64,000 bases of DNA from Flammula alnicola (GCA_015499995.1 JADNRV010000160.1:55454-119453), one strand, 5' to 3'. Positions 23,535-35,645 are shown, counted from the stretch's first letter. Made by a program: numbers and translations. Notes: generated from the sequence alone by a model not told the origin.

Positions 23535-24530
23535 GCTGACGAATGGTGTCGTTCCTTCGCAGCGGGGAACAGAGGAGGAGAGTTATCTTAACACTTGAGG
23601 ATCTTCAGTACTTAAGTATTGAACAAAACTTGGAAGGAAGACTTGGACGTCGGCAGGAGTCGCGGTGGGGGAATTATGTGCCTGACCTGCCGCTCGGTCC
23701 CCCTGAAATCCGGGCAGAACATGAAGAATACATGACTGTTCTCGACAGCTGGTATGCATGAAGTGCCTGTCCGATGTTCGTCTGACAGCCTGGGCGATTT
23801 GCAAGAGGTACATATCTTGTCGACAAAGAGGAACAACCGCCATCGGCGTCGAATCAGCTCCGAGTGTGCCTTGGCCTGAGGTACAATGGATGAATGTAAG
23901 TATGGCCAGACATCTGTCGACCAAGCTGGCCTTGCCAAACACCTCGCAGACTCGCTTTTGCCTTTCTCCTTGAAATGATTGAGCATGCTGTTCACGTTGA
24001 CATTGAAGTAGATAAAAAGTCTGTGGGTCCTAAGCCCACTGCTTGCCGGAACGATAAAGATGGAGGCAATTGAAGTTGAAATATTCGCTTTGCACTTTTA
24101 ATGCGCACCGTGGGAACATATGTGCATCTCTCTCTCTTCCATTATGTTTTCTCGTCACCTCAGCAGGGCGCTTGATTGTACCTCTGCTCTCTATAGTGAC
24201 CATGTGGATTATCATGGCCGCAAAGTGTACAAGAGTGTACGTTCATAGCGTAGGCGTTATCAAGCTTCAGGAACACCGGTGGTCCGAGACAAACAAAGTT
24301 TGCGTATCTTTTGAACGGTTCGTCTGATGCTCATCGGTATTTTTCCTCCACCGACGACATTTGACAATGGAATCGTACATATGCAGGGTGCACGGATTTG
24401 TTCAGAGAAATTCGGCCAGGTGCCTGGTGTACCTCTTGCGATTGCTCTATGCCTATGTAGATGCGATTTGGATATGTCAATTCCCGCTATACATATATTC
24501 CCCCTCCTCTGATCTCCAAGGCCGATTCTC
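23535..24530. promoter_or_regulatory. Bidirectional intergenic region of the divergent pair
   Basis: About 1 kb between the two divergent starts, likely containing both promoters. Minus-strand ORFs at 23583-23995 have no domain-like features. No gene assigned. Confidence 0.4.
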
Positions 24531-27500
24531 ATGCCTCCAATGTCGACTGACATGGATGTCGACGTACTCCAGGAAGAAAAGGGTTCATCCAACTCGACTC
24601 TGGGCTGGGATCCTGTTCAGTTCCATCATGCCAGTGCGGTCCAGCTCTTCGGCCTCGATGGGCTCACAGTGGACATTTTCACATACCAAGGCAAATACCC
24701 ACCATACCTCAGCAATGTCCACACTCCAGTCTACCAACTCGCTTCTTTTCGCCATGAGCTCCGTCTGTCGACTCTGCTGCCTGAATTGGCAAAGACACCT
24801 TTCGATCAGTTCGTCCTTGCAAACGTCATGTTGACGCGCCAGGTATGTCATTTAACATCTCGACAGTGCTCAGCGGCTCACGATAGACTTTTAGAGTTTC
24901 TCCATACCAGGCGGGCATGGCGCAGGCCTACACTTCGAGGCTGACCTCCGATTGGACGAGTCGTGCGGCGAACTTCATGGCCTCCTCAGTCAGGTCTTGG
25001 GTGTCAAGGATCCAGCGCTGCACATGTACTGCGGTCTTGGGCTCACCCAGGACTGGAGAGAACCCTTGCGCGTAGATTCATTCACGCTTGAGGGCACATT
25101 CCCTGAAATCCTCGTGCCAACCCCTTGCGAGGGCGTAACAATGACAAGCATTGGGGTTCGCGTCCTTGGCTTCGAGACCACATCATACAACAAGGACGGA
25201 TCACTTTCGCTGGGAATGGATTATGGCTTTGCCATTTTCGGAACCTTAGAGCTTGAATCGCCAAAATGGAAAGGTCCGGTGGAGTTGGCCTATGAAATCT
25301 CTAAAATTTCCTCCGTCCTTGCACTTTCCGCGGTTGTCATGTGCGATTGGGAGGATGCGTTCGGCGTTCCAAAGCTTATTGTGAGCTTTTGTGCAGTTCT
25401 TCTGTTTGTCACCACTCTCATCCTTTCAGCTCCGGAACGTTGGTCTTGGGGCGCAGGTTGTGCTTGGCAAGCCGCTATCTGCGTTGACCTTTGAGGTATC
25501 CGCGACCCTTGAAGCGGGTGTCAATATTTTCTCCTTATTCGGCTCGTTCTCTATGGGTGGCCAATTTTCCGTCATTGCCTCACTCGAGCACCTGGACTGG
25601 GATGGGCTCATGGACATATACGAGCACTTCTTCGACGAGCGGATTCCTGCTCCGGACGTGCAGCTGAAGCTCAACCGGGCAACACTGAAGATCTCAAATG
25701 ATGGATTCATGATTGACATTGACCACCTCGCAATCGATGACTTTCCGCCGGCAAGTGGAACATTAGAGATCGGGAAACACGGCTTTTTCCTCCGTGCCAC
25801 GCTTGAGGGCGAGGTCGTGACCATCGACGATTTCCATCTATCAAACCCATTGATCCAGATATCCTGTGCCCGCTCGCAGGGATCCACCAAGACGGACGTT
25901 GTCCTTTCAGGCGACTTCAGCTGGGAAGGCTTCACGCTGAAGATTGACCTCCACCTTTACACCTCGCCGGACGAAGGCGACGACTCGCTTGAATATACTG
26001 TCTGCGGGCAATTTGTGCTTGACGACGCAGGCAGCGGCATTCGGTTCGACAAGCTCGTCCCTGCACTCGAAAAATGCTCCTTAGGCGGCGTGACTCTGGA
26101 TGGTGCTGCCTTGATTGTTGCATCCAGAGACGATCCAGGCATTCCCACCTCAATGAGCACGAGGTACCCTATCCGGCAAGGTAAATGATGCCTATTCACT
26201 AAGATTTCGCTGTGCTCATTGCTATCATATTCAGGCTTCTTTGTTTGTGCAGTCATTGGTCATCTCGAAGTGCTATCATCGATCATGGGTGGTAGTCACC
26301 CACAGCTCTCGCTCGCAGCGGGGTGGCAGAAGGACGTCGGTTTCATGCTCGCAATCCGAGCCGATGGCCTTACGATCGACTTGGGCAATGGCGTCAAGAC
26401 AGACCCCTTTGAGCTGAAGGTAGTTCTCTCTGACAATCCTGCCCTTCACCTTTGTTGCGGAATTAGTGTCGAAATGGCAAACCAGTCTCCACTCCACTTC
26501 CTTCTGGATTGCGCACTTGAGCCGAAAGGAGGAGAGATCACCTTGACTGGCGCCATGGTGGGCATGTGGGAGAATCCATTCGGGTTGAGCAAGCAGCTGA
26601 AGATCGGTAACATGATCCTCTCCGTCTCTTTTCTTGCGGCAGGTACTCCATCTGGCTTCGCCATCGCCGGCAAGATTGTATCTGGCAAGACGAAGCTTGA
26701 TGTCAAATTGTTCGTCAGTAAAGATCCTTCCAGTAAGTCTTAGTTTCACAACTTTTATTCAAGGGGATTGAGAGTGCCCACTACAGAGGTCTTCGCATAC
26801 TTCGACGTGGAGAATTTGGGGGTCAAGGAGATTACTGACGTTGTCAGGACCTTGATTGGATATGATCTTCCGGAGGCAAGCGATATTTTATCATGGGCAA
26901 ACGATGTTCACTAACAGCGAAAAAATTAGCCGCCCGACGTTATCCGATTTGACAAAGTTGAGCTTTATGCATGCCCATCGGGTGCGCTCATCATGGACAA
27001 GCTATACCCGCGCGGGTTCTCCTTTTAGTACGTTCAACATTCAGAACATCTGGTGCCGGTCGTCTAACTTTCATCTTGTGTCAGTTCCAAGATGACTATC
27101 TTTGGCAAGGTGGCTCAAGTTAAGGTTGTCATCGGCGATGGTGGGCTGGAAATTGAGGGCTCGTTTGAAGAGTTCACGCTCGGTCCGCTCACCGTGACCG
27201 GAAATAAAGAGGGCAAGGCATCGTTCAGTGCAGCCCTCACCCGCACCAAGCAGAGCGGGAAGATCGATGGCGTCATCGCTATTGCAGGGGCACGTGCAGA
27301 GCTATATGCCAACTTCGAGTTGCGTCCGAACTTTACGTTTGCCTTTCACTTCCTCCTTTGCCTCGGAGATCTCTTTTTCATCAAGGTCAATGCCGGGCCC
27401 GAGTCGGAATTCCATCCAGGCTCCTGCAACATATCATCAAAGCGTTACATCCTTGAGGCGGACTTCCACCAAGAGATCCTTGCGCGTGTGCGTCAGGAGG

Positions 27501-28405
27501 TATCACGCAAGATCAAGGATGCGGCGGAGGTAGTGGAGGCCGAGGCGCGACACCTTCGCAATAAGATCCAGGCTGAGAAGGAGCAGTTCCGTGACACTGT
27601 ACAATCAGCCCGGAAAGGACTTGATCGCTGGGCGCGAGAAGGACGCATTGGTGATTGGGAACGACAGCGATTCATGGAAGCCGTCGCTCAGGTAGTCGAG
27701 GAGAACATCAAGCTGAACCCCGAGTCTATTCCCGACGACGCCGCCCACAAATTCAAAGACATGTCGAAGGAGCTTCGAAATACCCGATACGATTTCGAGC
27801 AGATCCAGCAGCAGTTCGACGAGGGCGTGCGTCAAGCAAAGGAGGAACTCTACAAGACACCACTGCCCAACTTCCTCATTGACTTTTCAGGCAGTATCGT
27901 GCGCAAGATTATGCCGGTAGCCCACGACGACCTCCGCAATGAGTTCAAGCCAAGAGAGATCCGGTACCTTCGTGCACAGGCCCAGATGTCCATGCTCCTC
28001 ATGGATCTCGTGCCAACTGAGCTGCGCGAAGGACTTGAGCCGCATGTGAAGCAGCTCCAGTGGAAGCTCTTCCGCGAGGAACACAATGGGGTATTGGAGG
28101 ACGTCTTTGAAGAGATTGACGGCTTCTTGAAGGACATCCTGGCGGCCATCGCGGATCTTATGCTTGGCATCGCTGAGAGCGTTGGAAGCCTGCTTTACGA
28201 CGTTGCAGACGGCACGGTCCAGCTCGCGAATGATGCCATCCAATCCACGCTCAAGTTCGCCAATGGGGTCCTCACCAATCTGCTCAGCCTACTTGACATC
28301 ACGGATATTCACCTGAAGGGCGCGCTTGGCGGAGGCTCAGATGGCTTGTCGTTTGAGGCAACCGTCAAGGGCTTACTCAGGGCGAATACTTCGAGTTCAC
28401 CGTGA
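24531..28405 (+). CDS. Large beta-rich protein with amphipathic helical C-terminus, unknown family
   Basis: About seven or eight exons, over 1,000 residues, starting MPPMSTDMDVDVLQEEKG. Two or three long segments share a style: alternating hydrophobic strands with 'DPALHMYCGLGLTQDW' in one and 'NPALHLCCGISVEMANQSP' in another, each followed by a TLEG or TLTGA strand and a W(E)D/NPFG(V/L) turn. This suggests internal repeats of a beta-sandwich or beta-barrel-like unit. From about 27430 it becomes helical: charged coiled coil (RVRQEVSRKIKDAAEVVEAE), then amphipathic helices (DILAAIADLMLGIAESVGS). This resembles lipid- or membrane-associated proteins, by inference. The frame ends at 28405, but a shift near 28380 would continue to 28550 through an intron. 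No signal peptide. Confidence 0.65.
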
Positions 28406-28550
28406 GATTGCACATCTCGGATTTCTGGTCTTTTATTCGAGCTGTGTTTGAATGGTCAGCTATGCTTGTTCCTGCCTTGACTTGACCTCTTGCTGATGGC
28501 TTGATATCCTTTTCAGGTTGTTCGAATATTTGAAGAGCCATGTCCTTTAG
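28380..28550 (+). pseudogene. Frameshifted 3' tail of the beta-rich gene
   Basis: Just past the last codons of the preceding gene, another frame reads GEYFEFTVRLHISDFWSFIR and AVFEW, has a proper GT-AG intron (about 28455-28516) and ends LFEYLKSHVL with TAG at 28548-28550. The preserved reading frame and intron suggest it was the true C-terminus until a single-base loss near 28380, or that one base is missing from the assembly. Confidence 0.5.
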
Positions 28551-28708
28551 TCATTGACATGACAACCGCCCCACCCGAAAACCACGATGCTGTACCTTTC
28601 CTTTCTCTCAGCCCAGTCTTTGTCAGCGCCACGATTCCAATTTACTCGCAGCACAGTGTACGTTAATATCAGGTTTGAACTCAAGTGTAGGACTCTTAAA
28701 TTCCGAGT

Positions 28709-28788
28709 AATTTCGAGTTCTCGAGCGTTTCTGTCAATTCTCAAAAGGTTGGTAGTATAATATCTGTTGTGCTCTCGTATTAATCAGT
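28709..28788. repeat. Direct repeat copy B (80 bp)
   Basis: Begins AATTTCGAGTTCTCG and ends ATTAATCAGT. It is both the partner of copy A at 20171 and the far-upstream promoter segment of duplication unit 1. Unit 2 carries a shorter version (32233-32266) lacking about 46 internal bases. Confidence 0.65.
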
Positions 28789-29466
28789 GCACAGAGTCAA
28801 CTCACTAAATATTGAGATATGAAAGAGATAATTAGACCTATAGAGCCCTCCAAGTCAAATGAGAATGGTCTCGTAAACCGGACTCTAGTCGGTTCGCTCT
28901 AAGATTGACATGACAAGTCTGGACTTGAAGAGACCCGGAGGGCGTGAGAAAAGTCGGCTAACTTTCATAAATGGCCCTTGGCAAGCAACACAAGAACACC
29001 AATTGCCACTGCGAGGGATGTACAATCTCACCAGCAATCTAAACAGGCCTCCACTACTAACGCTTCTAACCACGTCCTACATTTGGGAAGTTGAATCGCC
29101 TTACCGCTCTGAAACAGAACACTGCCAGGAACGGAGGCTTAAAAGGTGGATGCTGTCACTCTGGGATCCGAAGACGAATCGATAGTGAGGCGCCTTGTTG
29201 ACTCAAAGCAGAGCCTTGCATTCACAGTGGTATCTCCAGCCTAAAGCCTGGGCAATTGGTCTGACAGGACGTGCCATCCCATCCTCTAGCATGCCCAGCG
29301 ATTCACGCAATTCTAGACTCGGACTCTGAAATGCTGTAGTCTTAAGGACTGAAATGGAAGTATTTTATGAAAAGGCTCTGCACTTGGTGTGCCTGTACCT
29401 TAGACGCTGGCTTTATAGAGCCCTCCGTCCACGATTCACTTCCTTCATGTCTTTCTAGCCTCTACG

Positions 29467-31694
29467 ATGGCATACGTTCCCAATGAATATGCCCCTCTAC
29501 AAAATCACCAATTTGCACCAATAGCCTCGCCATCGACCTCTGGATCACCTTCATATCGTAACGAAGATCTGAACCATCCATCCGATGTCATTGCGGCTCA
29601 AGAACGTGCCTCGCGGAGAAGTGTGGCAGGGGTCACTTGTCTTGTCGGCACTCTAGTAATTTGCATTCTCTTAGGCATGATCGTACTCCTGCTTGCCTAT
29701 CTTTGCGTGGCCCACAAATGCTACACGTCAAAGCTGGCTCTTATCAGCTCTGCTCCTCTCGGAAAGGTGCTGACAATATCCCAAGTAGGATCGCATGTAG
29801 CCACGGCGTCTGTCCCTATCGTGATGGGTTTATTCTCTTACCTACTCGGGGCGCAGTGGCTTCAGTCGAGTTCAACTCGTAGTCAAAATCGACCGTCCCC
29901 TAAGCAGTAAGTTGATCAATTTTGAACACTGCGAAATGATCTGACTGTTATTGTTACAGATTGGGCCTCCTTCTTTCAATCTGCAACGGTGCAAACATAT
30001 CTGCTCTCTTCACTTCGCTGAAATATCTCTTCAGAGGGAAGAAGAGTCATAAGGTCCAAGACATCCAATCTCCGCCAATCCTTCGACGGTCCATTCTCCT
30101 TCTCGCATTACTCCTCACGGTTGTTTATATCGCTACAGCAGCCGACACATGGTCCCATGCAGTCAGCCAAACCATCACCATCACATCCAATGGGGCTTAC
30201 AGTCCAAGCGCCATTCGAAATTTCGGTCGCGCGATCAATGTCACGATGTGTGATCCAAGCACGTTGAGTGCATATGATGCGTTGGGTCAAACTACGTGCG
30301 GCTTAGTCAACGACGGAGGTGGAGGGAGCGGAAAAACATTCGCGGAAGGTCTCAGGGTTGTATCTAATTCTTCTGCCTTGCATCGGGTGGTATTTACAGA
30401 CGACCAAATTGCGATTTTGGTCCCACAAAGTCTGCCTGCGAATATTACATACTCAGCGCAAACACTGGGCGTCAAAGCGCATTGTATGACGTATGTGTGG
30501 ATCATATTATCATCTCTGAAAAAAATTACTGACCATGATCTGAAGGGTCACAAAGCAATGCATGACACCCACAACGAATTCTGATGGATCACTGAATTAC
30601 GGTGCAGAAGCGGTGCTATTTCTTAACTGCACTAAAGGGGGTGTCAAGTATGGAAATTCGACAACACAATCTTACCTATGTTCGTTGGACTCTGCTGGTT
30701 ATTGTACTTTGGGCTGGAACATACCATCGAAGCAAGCAAATTTTCTATATTCTTATTCTTTTATTAATCGCTCCAAATTCTAGCCCGTTTACAACTGGAG
30801 AGGTCATAACATCCCAAGCATATATTGACTCGGCTGTAGATACGTGTGAGTGGAATTTTTCGACTCGTCATACCAATTCTGACTCCTCACCTTTCGAAAG
30901 TTGACACAAACACGTCTGTGTGGTCTCTCCGGCTTGCTATGCACATTTTAGCTGATGTCCTTCGTTATCATTAAAGGGGCTGGTTCGTTCACGGAAACAG
31001 TGGGGCTTGGAACGTCGTCGTCTGCAACGTATCCACCCTTGACGTTGTCTACACATACGCCTCGTCGCGTTATTTCCATTACTCCTCATCTCTGACTGAT
31101 GTGAACTCGACTCAGCACATCATGACTATTGGGTTTTCATACTATACTGGCAGTAATTTCGTCTCAACTGCAGTCGACGGTGCAGGGCTCAACTCGAACG
31201 GGACGTACGAAGACGCATATGCGCTGGAATTGTCGAGGCAAATGCTGGCGCGTGGAGCGCAATTGTATGAAACAACAAATACGTTGGGCGTCGAGTACGA
31301 GTACAACGTTATCGGGACGCGACTACAACTTATCCCGCTGGTACTCTTCTGTGTCTCCATGGTCACACTTGCGTATGTCCTGTCCTGCTCCCCACTTCGT
31401 ATACCCGTCGGGCTGACTCTGTTCTCACGTTTTCCTCCTTGAAGCGCATTTGTCCTGCTCGTCATACTCAGAACCATTCAGGCTTCCAGAAATGTTTCAT
31501 ATGTTCACCTAGCTGCGCTGTACCTGAAAGATCCTATTATGACCGTCCAAAGGCTGTATGGGCACGCTGATCCTGTACTTTCTTGGGAAGATCGATCAGA
31601 CAAGACGTTTGGAGCGGAGAGCGAGGCGGATCGCTTGCTTGTCGGGCCCGCTTTGTCTGGTCCACATACGGTCTTCGCCGTGACCAAGGGGTAG
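29467..31694 (+). CDS. Multi-pass membrane protein with variable ectodomain, copy 1
   Basis: Start MAYVPNEYAPLQNHQFAPI, single exon of 147 codons, then further exons to TAG at 31692-31694. Predicted layout: Ser/Pro-rich cytosolic tail; hydrophobic helix (VAGVTCLVGTLVICILLGM, about residues 53-82); second membrane segment (about 100-132); a third (SILLLALLLTVVYIATAA); then a Cys-containing ectodomain with several N-glycosylation sequons (NVT, NSS, NIT, NCT, NST); and C-terminal membrane helices (LIPLVLFCVSMVTLA, AFVLLVILRTI) with a short acidic tail. The type is common in basidiomycete genomes but I know no assigned function. Its tandem copy follows at 32989-35229. Middle introns (30490-31000) are less certain. 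Confidence 0.72.
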
Positions 31695-31866
31695 TGGCAA
31701 TACAGCAATGTAATTATAGTCAAGATTTCAGATTCACTTGTAGCATGTACTTTGGCATCAGCTCGATAGTGCCAGTGGCAAAGTTGTCGTTTTGTATTAA
31801 CAGAATGTAACTCGCCTCGACTACCATACGCTACAAATTTTAGGATATGTTCAGTAGGGTTTAGTA

Positions 31867-32195
31867 TACATAACGGTTGAATTCGAGAGCGCAAGCGATG
31901 GGACGTTATTTGATAATTTCAATAAGAGGCACTTCAAACCAGGCGGTCATCTGAACGTGGTCAAATAATATGAATTTAATTTACATGGATATACATACAT
32001 ACATGAAATGCTCCGCCGTACAACTCAATTATTACTAACAGGACGCACGAGCAAAGGCAGCTGATTTGAATTCTCAGAGTCGACGGTAAGCAGGATAGGC
32101 CGCTGAACGACGGGCAACTCCTGGCCGAGGGTGGCAAAGTCTTGTTAAACCCTAACGGACTCGGGGCGAAGTTTTATAAAACTAGCACTTTAAAT
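31867..32195. other. Spacer between tandem units
   Basis: About 330 bases not shared between the units, AT-rich, containing TACATACATACATG-like simple repeats near 31990. No gene seen. Confidence 0.5.
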
Positions 32196-32232
32196 TCAAA
32201 GGTAGGAGTCCAGGACGTCTGAAATCCCGAGT

Positions 32233-32266
32233 AATTTCGAGTTCTTGTGCTCTCGCATTAAGCAGT
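32233..32266. repeat. Shortened repeat copy C
   Basis: AATTTCGAGTTCT joins directly to TGTGCTCTCGCATTAAGCAGT. Relative to copies A and B the central part containing TCAAAAGG is missing. Confidence 0.55.
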
Positions 32267-32988
32267 ACACAGAGTCAACTCACCAAATATTGAGATATGA
32301 AGGAGGTAATTAGACCTCTAGAGCCCTCCAAGTCAAATGAGAATAGTCTCGTAAACTAGACTCTAGTTTAATGAAAAAAAAACGTCGTTCCATGCCCCAA
32401 GATTGACAAGTCCAGACTTGAAGAGACCGGGAGGGCGTGAGAAAATCGGCTAACTTTTCATAAATGGCTCCTGGCCGTCTTTCCTCTTGGCAAGCAACAC
32501 GAGAACACCAATTGCCACTGCAATGGCTTGCAATGGATGTGCATACAATCTCACCAGCAATCTAAACAGGCTTCCACTATAACGCTCCTAACCACGTCCT
32601 ACATTTGCATCGCCTTACCGCTCTAAAACAGAACACTGCCAGGAACGGAGGCTTAAAAGGTGGATGGCGCTGTCACTCTGGGATCCGAAGACGAATCGAT
32701 AATGAAGCACCCTGTTGACTCAAAGCAGAGCGTTGCGTTAACAGTGGTATCTCCAGCCTAAGGCCTGGGCAATTGATCTGACAGGGCGTGCCATCCCGTC
32801 CTCTAGCTACACGCCCGGCGATTCACGCAATTCCGGACTCTGGAATGCTTCAAGGCCTCTAGTCTTAAGGACTGAAATGGAAGTATTTTATGAATAGGCT
32901 CTGACTTAGTGTGCCTGTACCTTAGACGCTGGCTTTATAGACTCCTCCGTCCATGATTTACTTCCTTCATGTCTTTCTAGCCTCTACG

Positions 32989-35229
32989 ATGGCATACGTT
33001 CCCAATGAATATGCCCCTCTACAAAATCACCAATTTGCACCAATAGCCTCGCCATCGACCTCTGGATCACCTTCATATCGTAACGAAGATCTGAACCATC
33101 CATCCGATGTCATTGCGGCTCAAGAACGTGCCTCGCGGAGAAGTGTGGCAGGGGTCACTTGTCTTGTCGGCACTCTAGTAATTTGCATTCTCTTAGGCAT
33201 GATCGTACTCCTGCTTGCCTATCTTTGCGTGGCCCACAAATGCTACACGTCAAAGCTGGCTCTTATCAGCTCTGCTCCTCTCGGAAAGGTGCTGACAATA
33301 TCCCAAGTAGGATCGCATGTAGCCACGGCGTCTGTCCCTATCGTGATGGGTTTATTCTCTTACCTACTCGGGGCGCAGTGGCTTCAGTCGAGTTCAACTC
33401 GTAGTCAAAATCGACCGTCCCCTAAGCAGTAAGTTGATCAATTTTGAACACTGCGAAATGATCTGACTGTTATTGTTACAGATTGGGCCTCCTTCTTTCA
33501 ATCTGCAACGGTGCAAACATATCTGCTCTCTTCACTTCGCTGAAATATCTCTTCAGAGGGAAGAAGAGTCATAAGGTCCAAGACATCCAATCTCCGCCAA
33601 TCCTTCGACGGTCCATTCTCCTTCTCGCATTACTCCTCACGGTTGTTTATATCGCTACAGCAGCCGACACATGGTCCCATGCAGTCAGCCAAACCATCGC
33701 CATCACATCTAATCGGGCTTACAGTCTAAGCGCCATTCGAAACTTCGGTCGTGCGATTAATGCCACGATGTGCGCTCCAATCCCAAATAACGTGAACGAA
33801 GGGCTCATGGACCAAAATACATGCGGCTTAATCAATTTCGGGAGTGGAGGGAGCGGAGCAACATTCGCGGAAGGTCTCAGGGTGGTATCCAACTCTTCTG
33901 CCTTCCATAGGGTGGTGTTTACAGACGACCAAATTGCAATTTTGGTTCCGCAAAATTTACCTGGGAATATTACCTACTCAGCGCAAACAGTAGGCGTCAA
34001 AGCACATTGTACGACGTACGTGTGGATCATATTATAATTTCAGAAGAAATTTACTGACCGTTACCTGAAGAGTCACAAAGCAATGTATGACGCCCATGAG
34101 TAACCCCGACGGATCATTGGATTACGGTCCAGATGCTTCTCTATCCCTTAACTGCACTAAAGGAGGTGTCAAGTACTATGGAAATGGGACAACACAAAAT
34201 GGCCTATGTTCGTTGGATTCTTCTGGTAACTGTGTTTCGGGTTGGGAAATACCATCGAAGTCAGCAATCTTATTCATGTGTTAGTATCCTTTTATTAATC
34301 GCTACAACTTCTAGCCCATTTACAGCTGGAGAAGTCGTAAAATCCAATGCATATAGTGACACCGTGACTGAAGATACATGTGAGTTGTGGTTTTCTGGCC
34401 CGCCATACCAAATTTGAGTCTAACTTCTCGTCTATTATATCAAAGTCGACAATAACACGTCTGTATGATTTTTTCGAGCTTGGTATATTTTAGTTGATAT
34501 GTTTGCTGTCTATTCAGGGGCTGGTTCATCCATGGCAACCAAGGGTCTTGGAACGTCGTATTCTGCAACGTAACCACCCTTGACGTTGTCTACACATACG
34601 CATCGTCGCGTTATTTCCATTACTCCTCATCTCTGACTGATGTGAACTCGACTCAGCACATCATGACCATTGGGCTGTCAGCAGCCACTACCGCCATCTC
34701 ATATGCAGTCGACGGCGCAGGGATCACTTCGAACGTGACATATGAAGACACATATGCACTGGAATTGTCGAGGCAAATGCTCGCACGTGGAGCGAAAGTG
34801 TATGAAACAACAGATGCGTTGGGCGTCGAGTACGAGTACAACATTATCGGGACGCGACTACAACTTATCCCGCTGGTACTCTTCTGCATCTCCATGGTCA
34901 CACTTGCGTATGTCCTGTCCTGCTCCCCACTTCGTATACCCGTCGGGCTGACTCTGTTCTCACGTTTTCCTCCTTGAAGCGCATTTGTCCTGCTCGTCAT
35001 ACTCAGAACCATTCAAGCTTCCAGAAATGTTCCATATGTTCACCTAGCTGCGCTGTACCTGAAAGATCCTATTATGACCGTCCAAAGGTTGTACGGGCAC
35101 GCTGATCCCGTACTTTCTTGGGAAGATCGATCAGACAAGACGTTTGGGGAGGAGAGCGAGGCGGATCGCTTGCTTGTCGGGCCCGCTTTGTCTGGTCCCC
35201 ATACGATCTTCGCCGTGACAAAAGGGTAG
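32989..35229 (+). CDS. Multi-pass membrane protein with variable ectodomain, copy 2
   Basis: Same start and layout as copy 1. Exon 1, intron 1 and the first part of exon 2 are base-for-base identical to copy 1. From base 33699 the ectodomain diverges: where copy 1 reads CDPSTLSAYDALGQTTCG, this copy reads CAPIPNNVNEGLMDQNTCG, and the segment after TIGLSAATTAISYAVDG also differs. The C-terminal membrane helices and tail converge again to near identity. TAG at 35227-35229. Frame is open throughout the exons I could chain, so both copies are probably functional. A longer in-frame start at 32953 exists; 32989 is preferred because it matches copy 1. Confidence 0.72.
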
Positions 35230-35420
35230 TCGAAGTAATGTAATTATAATCAAGTTGCTGATTCACTTGTAGCATGTAACTTTAGCATCAGGTCGAGGGT
35301 GCCAGTGGCAAAGTTGTCATTTTGTATTAACAAATTATTTGCTGATTGATGGAAACTGAAAATGTTGCTAATAAACTAGTCTCAAATGTTAAATTTTAGG
35401 ACATGTTCAATAGGGTCTTT

Positions 35421-35645
35421 CGCAAGTCTTTTGGGTTGTGTTCAGGAAGGCAAGCGGCGGGACGCGTCGCGGCGGTCGGGGGTCACGTCACATGACAATA
35501 TCACACAAATGCTTCAACCCCGTCACCCACATTATGAGTGACAGAACGTTCTGACTCATAGTTTCCCGTCGACACGCTCTCAACGTTTCTCAACCCTTGA
35601 AGCAAACCTTTAAAATCCTCAACACTGGGCGATGCAAATTTCGTT
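35421..35645. promoter_or_regulatory. REV1 upstream region
   Basis: Short region between duplication unit 2 and REV1, containing TCACGTCACATGACAAT near 35483 (CACGT and CATGA cores) and pyrimidine-rich CTCAACGTTTCTCAACCC before the start. Presumed REV1 promoter. Confidence 0.4.

Larger units (their letters stand above)
28675..31866 (+). repeat. Tandem duplication, unit 1
   Basis: About 3.2 kb, homologous in direct orientation to 32196-35420 and separated from it by about 330 bp. Contains promoter, one membrane-protein gene and 3' flank. Boundaries set by eye where alignment fades. Confidence 0.85.
32196..35420 (+). repeat. Tandem duplication, unit 2
   Basis: Direct copy of 28675-31866. Promoter regions differ by scattered substitutions and small indels, including a 46-bp gap relative to copy B, while the 739 bp at 32960-33698 are identical to unit 1. 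Confidence 0.85.

Noticed and set aside
23583..23995. Minus-strand ORFs as a 5' extension of the unknown gene at 20366-23534
   Set aside because: They are separated from the chosen start by stops in frame and contain low-quality, Cys/Ser-rich sequence without splice support.
20171..28788. Bracketed segment as a retrotransposon or DNA transposon
   Set aside because: I found no reverse transcriptase, integrase, transposase DDE or tyrosine recombinase motifs in either gene, and the 80-bp repeats lack LTR TG..CA ends. Only a non-autonomous or cargo-type origin remains possible.
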